Positions 6,931 through 10,449 of a DNA stretch of 10,449 nt are shown piece after piece. The notes under the pieces are model-generated. The model was not told the origin of the DNA. It worked only from the letters and a program-made list of their open reading frames with translations, and made no database searches. Within the stretch, counting starts at the first letter, position 1, and the number at the start of each line of letters is the position of its first letter. Source of the stretch: an uncultured Clostridia bacterium (GTDB lineage Bacteria; Bacillota; Clostridia; Christensenellales; CAG-138); NCBI GenBank assembly GCA_946183765.1, contig CAMHDC010000024.1, positions 1-10,449 of the forward strand, read 5' to 3'. Position numbers and translations under genes: made by a program.

Positions 6931-6954
6931 GAAAAAGCCGCCCCGAAGGGCGGC
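6931..6954 (-). terminator. Rho-independent terminator with UUCG tetraloop
   Basis: Read on the minus strand, GCCGCCC pairs with GGGCGGC around TTCG, giving the very stable C(UUCG)G tetraloop, and five T follow. The stem begins nine bases after the stop of the anchored-protein gene and would end the three-gene operon before the permease. Plus-strand stem arms are 6937-6943 and 6948-6954. Confidence 0.93.
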
Positions 6955-6962
6955 GGAAAGGG

Positions 6963-7700
6963 TCAGGCAGCCTTCTTCCGGCGGAACAAAAGAAGCGCTA
7001 CGGCCAGCGTAACGAGGGCTACACCGCCCACCACAGCGGCGATGACGCCCCGATTGGAGACTGTGGGGAGCTCTTCAGGGGCCTCGTAGCCCGAGGGCAC
7101 GGCCGCCTTCTTCTCGCCGGACAGCTGGTCGTTGGCGGGGTCGTCCAGGCAGAACCACTTGTTGCGGATGCCGTAGACATAGGAGACGTACCCCCACTGC
7201 CGGCCCTGCTCGTCGGTATAGAGCTGCTCCGCCGTCAGGTCCAGATTGCCCATCTGCAGGGGATTGGGTGCGCCGGGGTATTCGTACAGGTACACGCTCT
7301 TGCATTCCATCGTCATGGTGTTCGTCGGGGTCGTGATTCTGTCGGCGTGTTCCTCCCGGAAAGCGATGTGGTCGTATTGGACCATGGTGTACCCCAGGGG
7401 CGCCCAAGCTCCATGCCGCTCCGAAAAGCCCCAGACGATGCCCTGCTTGTCCGTGTAGGTCCACTGGCAGTAGAACGCGGCTCCGTTTTGCAGGGTCTCT
7501 GCCACGGTGCCGCCGGGGGCAGTGTAAAGGTTCAGTGAGCCGTCGGGTCCGTCAGCCAGGTACGTGCGGCCCTCCCGATGCTGGCACTCCTTCTGGTGGG
7601 TCCGATAGAAGCCGTTGTCCGGCTCCACGATCACGTCGGCGAAGGCCAGGGACGGCAGCAGCAACAGCAGGGCGAACGCCAAGGCAAGGATTCTTTTCAT
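6963..7700 (-). CDS. Membrane-anchored secreted protein with probable SH3-like domains
   Basis: A 245-residue protein that I do not recognise by name. It has a signal peptide (MKRILALAF plus a leucine run, cleavage likely after AFA at 21), an extracellular part, and one C-terminal transmembrane helix (~219-239) ending in RRKKAA. The topology is therefore outside-facing with a short basic cytoplasmic tail. Two beta-rich segments (~45-102 and ~134-186) look like SH3-type modules: each starts with a strand of the LNLYTAPG or VYLYEYPG kind and contains an aromatic G-x-V-W-G-F or R-Q-W-G-Y strand. Four cysteines (39, 78, 133, 184) could form two disulfides. LPTVS before the helix resembles but does not match a sortase LPxTG signal. 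The AAAGGAGG ribosome binding site (plus 7710-7717) overlaps the TAA of the upstream gene, so translation is probably coupled. A role in binding cell wall or an external ligand for the two upstream membrane proteins is inference only. Confidence 0.78.
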   Translation of the reverse strand: MKRILALAFALLLLLPSLAFADVIVEPDNGFYRTHQKECQHREGRTYLADGPDGSLNLYTAPGGTVAETLQNGAAFYCQWTYTDKQGIVWGFSERHGAWAPLGYTMVQYDHIAFREEHADRITTPTNTMTMECKSVYLYEYPGAPNPLQMGNLDLTAEQLYTDEQGRQWGYVSYVYGIRNKWFCLDDPANDQLSGEKKAAVPSGYEAPEELPTVSNRGVIAAVVGGVALVTLAVALLLFRRKKAA

Positions 7701-7715
7701 GGATAGATACCTCCT

Positions 7716-8039
7716 TTAGATCAGTTGGTTCAATACAAAGCCCAGGGAGAAGGACAGGGTGTTGGCGATCAGGGAGAAGCGGTACGGCCGCTCATAAAGG
7801 CCGCTGTACCGGTACAGGAGCCCTTCCGCCGCCACGGCCCCCAGCTCCAGGGCCGCAACCGGGAGCCAGCCCTCCGGCAGGAAGCTGTGGAGCAGCACCA
7901 CCGGTGGGTTGGTGATCAGGTTCACCAGGGCGCAGAGGAGCAAAGCTTTGCCCCGCTTGCCCGTGCTCAGGGCGAAGGCGCATTCGATGATCTCCGTAAG
8001 CACAAGGGACAGAAGCAGGGAGAGGACCAGCTCATCCAT
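7716..8039 (-). CDS. Small four-helix membrane protein, function unknown
   Basis: A 107-residue integral membrane protein with four predicted helices (about 3-23, 31-53, 58-77, 88-107). Unusually for so small a protein, the helices carry conserved-looking polar and acidic residues: E16 and E19 in helix 1 (LTEIIE), N40-LIT-N44-P45 in helix 2, E65 and E72 in helix 3 (LELGAVAAEGLLY), and N93 and N104 in helix 4. This pattern suggests buried ion or ligand coordination, or helix packing in a complex. I do not recognise a named family. Start choice is firm: AAGGAGG lies six bases upstream of the ATG (plus 8046-8052), inside the transporter gene, and the start overlaps the transporter stop by 8 bp (ATGGATGA). 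The stop is fused to the next gene's ribosome binding site (TAAAGGAGG). Both links argue for stoichiometric production with the flanking genes. Confidence 0.85.
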   Translation of the reverse strand: MDELVLSLLLSLVLTEIIECAFALSTGKRGKALLLCALVNLITNPPVVLLHSFLPEGWLPVAALELGAVAAEGLLYRYSGLYERPYRFSLIANTLSFSLGFVLNQLI

Positions 8040-9024
8040 GGGCGGCCTCCTTCCGAAGGCCTGCCCACAGCAGCCCCAGGCTCAGCAGCACCAGCCCCGC
8101 CCAGGCGTAGCCGGGCAGGACGAAGGAAAGGCCAGCGAATCGGGGCAGCATCCCTACGAACAGGGCGCAGGTCAAAAGCCCGAAGGCGGTCCCCTTGGCG
8201 CCGGGCAGGCGCCGGGCCGCTTCCAATAGGGTCAGGGGCATGGTCATGTTGAACAGGAACAGGGAGAGCAGCGTCACGTACCCCCGGGGCAGGAGCAGCA
8301 GCGCCGCCGCCGCGCCCAGGGACAGGGCTGCCGTTCGCCGAAGCCCCAAGCGGTCCCCCAGGAAGCCGCCCGCGGCCTTGCCCAAAGCGAGGCACAGCAC
8401 CGGCACCAGGCCGGGCAGGTCGGGAAGCTCCGGGGAGAAGGCGCCGCCGCTCAGCATCGAGCGCAGGGTCACCACCAGGAACAGGCATACGAGGGGCAGA
8501 CGATCCCCCTTCGGCAGGGAGACGGACAGAGGCGCGTTCGAAGATGCCAGCGCGTCTTTTCCGATCACCAGGCCAGCGCCCGTCAGGATCAGGAGCAGGG
8601 GCATGGCCCAGCCGCAGCGAAGGAGCAGGGGCCCGCCCGCCGTGCCCAGATACAGCCCAACGGCCCCGGGGGACACGAATACGCCCAGGGGCGCGGCCCT
8701 GTCGCTTTCGTTCAGCACCTCCAGACCGCCGCCCACGTGGAACATTCCGTTTCCTACACCGCAGAGGACGGCAGCCAGCAGGGGAGAGTCCGTCGGCAAG
8801 AAGCTCATAGCCACCAGACCGCAGCCGACGGCGGCAAAGGGCAGATTCCGGTTCAGCCTGTCCGCCAGCAGCCCCAGGGGCAGCTGCAGTGCAAAGGCGC
8901 AAGCGTTGTAGAGGACCATCCACAGCCACCAGCCGGCGTCAAGGCGCAGCCGCCCGAAGAAGAGGGCGGCGCAAGCCATGTCCACGCAGAAATGGGTGAC
9001 GGACAACAGGGTCAGCTTCTTCAC
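8032..9024 (-). CDS. Short MFS-like transporter
   Basis: A 330-residue membrane protein of the major facilitator superfamily, shorter than the usual ~400 residues, with 10-12 hydrophobic helices. The MFS loop motif appears twice at equivalent places: GLLADRLNRN (51-60) between helices 2 and 3, and GGFLGDRLGLRR (219-230) in the second half. GVGNGMFHVGGG (89-100) resembles the G-x-x-x-x-FH segment of fosmidomycin-resistance-type (Fsr) MFS proteins, but the substrate is unknown. The frame is open 18 codons further upstream to an ATG at 9078. GTG 9024 is preferred because AAAGGAG (plus 9035-9041) lies upstream with a ten-base gap, the longer version would start upstream of the likely -10, and VKKLTLLSVTHF begins with a helix. 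It is the first gene of a three-gene operon and ends by overlapping the next gene by 8 bp. Confidence 0.85.
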   Translation of the reverse strand: MKKLTLLSVTHFCVDMACAALFFGRLRLDAGWWLWMVLYNACAFALQLPLGLLADRLNRNLPFAAVGCGLVAMSFLPTDSPLLAAVLCGVGNGMFHVGGGLEVLNESDRAAPLGVFVSPGAVGLYLGTAGGPLLLRCGWAMPLLLILTGAGLVIGKDALASSNAPLSVSLPKGDRLPLVCLFLVVTLRSMLSGGAFSPELPDLPGLVPVLCLALGKAAGGFLGDRLGLRRTAALSLGAAAALLLLPRGYVTLLSLFLFNMTMPLTLLEAARRLPGAKGTAFGLLTCALFVGMLPRFAGLSFVLPGYAWAGLVLLSLGLLWAGLRKEAAHG

Positions 9025-9046
9025 GGCGCACCGTCTCCTTTCGTAT

Positions 9047-9078
9047 ATAATACCGGCAGGGGCAAGAAAAGGTTGCAA
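9047..9078 (-). promoter_or_regulatory. Weak candidate promoter for the MFS operon
   Basis: Reading leftward there is a -10-like TATTAT (plus 9047-9052) just upstream of the ribosome binding site. The only good -35-like box is TTGCAA (plus 9073-9078), with a 20-bp spacer, longer than optimal. TTGCAA is its own reverse complement and also serves as the -35 of the opposing promoter, so the two divergent units may share it. Confidence 0.35.
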
Positions 9079-9101
9079 AACGATTTTGGGGATTGTACAA
9101 T
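9073..9101 (+). promoter_or_regulatory. Sigma-A-like promoter for the DUF1015 gene
   Basis: There is a -35 TTGCAA (9073-9078), a 17-bp spacer and a -10 TACAAT (9096-9101). The predicted start is near 9108, giving a leader of about 47 nt with a GAGGT ribosome binding site at 9141-9145. Confidence 0.75.
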
Positions 9102-9154
9102 GATCGTAAGGCCTGTGCCTGCATTATATCAGAACGAAGCGAGGTCAGCAATTC

Positions 9155-10449
9155 ATGAATCAGAAGTACAGCAACTCTATCGGCGTTCTCGTCCCGGAAG
9201 TGATGCTCCCGCCTAAGGGAACGGATATGATGAAGTGGGCCGTGGTGGCCTGCGATCAGTTCACCTCCCAGAAGGAGTATTGGGAGGAAGCCCGCCGGAT
9301 CATCGGCGACGCCCCCTCCACGCTGGATCTGATCCTGCCGGAGGCGTATCTGGGCAGCCCCGACGAGCCGGAGCGCATCGCCGCCATCAAGGCCAACATG
9401 AAGGAGTATCTTGCTAAAGGGATCCTGCAGAAGCAGCCGGAGGGCTTCGTGCTCATCGAGCGCACCGCTAACGGCAACACCCGCCACGGCCTGGTCATGG
9501 CCCTGGATCTGGAGAAATACGACTATTCGAAGGGTTCAGGCACACTGATCCGCGCCACCGAGGGGACCATCGTCTCCCGCATCCCGCCCCGCCTGAAGAT
9601 CCGGGAAGGCGCGGCGGTGGAGCTGCCCCATATCCTGGTGCTGATCGACGACCCGGAGCGGACCGTCATCGAGCCCCTGGTCAAGAAGGCGGCGGAGTTC
9701 CCCTGCCTCTACGACACCGACCTCATGCTGGGCGGCGGCCACATCTGGGGCCGTCTGGTGGCGGGGGAGGAGGACGTTCAGAACGTCATTGCGGCCCTCA
9801 CCAAGCTGGCCGACAAGGAAGCTTTCGAGAAGAAGTACGGCGATCATCCCGTGCTCCTCTTCGCCATGGGCGACGGCAACCACAGTCTGGCCACCGCCAA
9901 GGCCAACTGGGAGAAGATCAAGGCGACCCTGCCGGAGGACGAGCGGGTCGATCATCCCGCCCGGTACGCCCTCATCGAACTTAACAACGTCCACGACGAG
10001 GGCATCGTTTTCGAGCCCATCCATCGGGTAGTCTTCGGTGTGAACGGCAGGATCTTTATCGACGCGCTGATCAAGAAGCTGGCGGAGCAGAACGAAAACG
10101 TTCAGGTGCTCCCGGTGGCCAGTGAAGCTGTGGGCGGCGAAAAGCACATCATCCCCTTCTTCTATGAGGGCGTGGAGGGCACTCTTGTGGTCAGCGGTCC
10201 CGCGGCGCAGCTGGCCGTGGGCACCCTGCAGAACGCCATCGACGCGGTGCTCAAGGAACTGGGCGGCGAGGTGGACTACATCCACGGGGACGACGTGGTG
10301 AAGGACCTCGCTCAAAAGCCCAACGCCGTGGGCTTCCTGCTTCCCACCATGCAGAAGGGCGAGCTGTTCTCCACCGTTGTCTACGACGGCGCCTTGCCCC
10401 GCAAGACCTTCTCCATGGGCGAGGCCGCCGAGAAGCGGTACTACCTGGA
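9155..10449 (+). CDS. DUF1015 family protein (3' end beyond the window)
   Basis: A cytosolic protein of the DUF1015 family; 431 complete codons are present and the frame is still open at the window edge. Recognisable features are the N-terminal IGVLVPEVMLPP and WAVVACDQFTSQ-x-YW (about 28-44), and the central MGDGNHSLATAK (238-249), a variant of the family's D-G-x-H motif around His243. Near the end is RKTFSMGEAAEKRYYL, which in this family lies close to the C-terminus, so probably few residues are missing. No transmembrane or signal segments are seen. Function is unproven; from memory the family often sits beside the serine-biosynthesis genes serA and serC in Clostridia, but neither is visible here. 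ATG 9155 is chosen because GAGGT (9141-9145) lies nine bases upstream and a good promoter precedes it. It is transcribed divergently from the MFS operon across 130 bp. Confidence 0.88.
   Translation, partial: MNQKYSNSIGVLVPEVMLPPKGTDMMKWAVVACDQFTSQKEYWEEARRIIGDAPSTLDLILPEAYLGSPDEPERIAAIKANMKEYLAKGILQKQPEGFVLIERTANGNTRHGLVMALDLEKYDYSKGSGTLIRATEGTIVSRIPPRLKIREGAAVELPHILVLIDDPERTVIEPLVKKAAEFPCLYDTDLMLGGGHIWGRLVAGEEDVQNVIAALTKLADKEAFEKKYGDHPVLLFAMGDGNHSLATAKANWEKIKATLPEDERVDHPARYALIELNNVHDEGIVFEPIHRVVFGVNGRIFIDALIKKLAEQNENVQVLPVASEAVGGEKHIIPFFYEGVEGTLVVSGPAAQLAVGTLQNAIDAVLKELGGEVDYIHGDDVVKDLAQKPNAVGFLLPTMQKGELFSTVVYDGALPRKTFSMGEAAEKRYYL

Noticed and set aside
6963..7065. LPTVS before the C-terminal helix as a sortase anchor signal
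   Set aside because: The motif lacks the T-G of LPxTG and no sortase gene is seen; a plain transmembrane anchor fits better.
9092..9101. ATTGTACAAT, a perfect 10-bp palindrome in the divergent region, as an operator
   Set aside because: It is explained by the TACAAT -10 box with the correct 17-bp spacing to TTGCAA; a 10-bp palindrome alone is weak evidence.
9536..10315. A 259-codon minus-strand open frame within the DUF1015 gene
   Set aside because: The plus-strand frame is continuous for 431 codons with family motifs; the minus frame is its shadow.
1..10449. CRISPR arrays, tRNA or rRNA genes, insertion sequences, phage or defence modules
   Set aside because: Reading both strands shows no regularly spaced repeats, cloverleaf sequences, transposase motifs or defence-type domains.

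Overview
This window comes from a GC-rich bacterium. AGGAGG-type ribosome binding sites precede almost every gene, the promoters look like sigma-A promoters, and there is a CotH-type lipoprotein and a DUF1015 protein. Together these suggest a high-GC member of the Firmicutes, Clostridia/Oscillospirales-like, although the species cannot be read from the sequence. I see no rRNA, tRNA, CRISPR array, transposase, phage gene or origin. It reads as chromosomal housekeeping and cell-envelope DNA.

Layout. (1) 17-780 (+): a secreted CHAP/NlpC-like cysteine hydrolase candidate, whose signal peptide is split by an apparent one-base frameshift in a T-rich tract. (2) 717-1355 (-): a HAD-family phosphatase, tail-to-tail with gene 1 and overlapping it by 64 bp. 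(3) 1356-1452: two back-to-back sigma-A-like promoters whose -35 boxes are 2 bp apart; the rightward one appears to make a leaderless mRNA. (4) 1453-5334 (+): a compact operon of a YgjP/DUF45 metallopeptidase, a DNPH1/Rcl-like deoxynucleotide N-hydrolase and a 970-residue lipoprotein with three lamin-tail domains, a chitobiase-C-like domain and a CotH kinase domain. It ends at a bidirectional terminator (5347-5387). (5) 5398-6759 (-): an ArsB/NhaD-type (ion transporter superfamily) permease with a ~200-bp upstream region holding a palindrome and a hairpin. (6) 9024-6963 (-): a tightly coupled three-gene operon of a short MFS-like transporter, a 107-residue four-helix membrane protein and a membrane-anchored, probably SH3-like secreted protein, ended by a C(UUCG)G terminator. 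(7) 9155 to the window end (+): a DUF1015 protein with a good promoter, cut off by the window edge.

How they fit. The envelope theme recurs: a secreted hydrolase, a CotH lipoprotein, a surface-anchored protein and two transporters. HAD phosphatase, DNPH1-like hydrolase and DUF45 peptidase are small housekeeping or sanitising enzymes. No defence, mobile or biosynthetic system is evident. The least explained pieces are the MFS/small membrane protein/anchored protein cassette, the permease upstream region, and the operon that joins a nucleotide hydrolase to a CotH lipoprotein.
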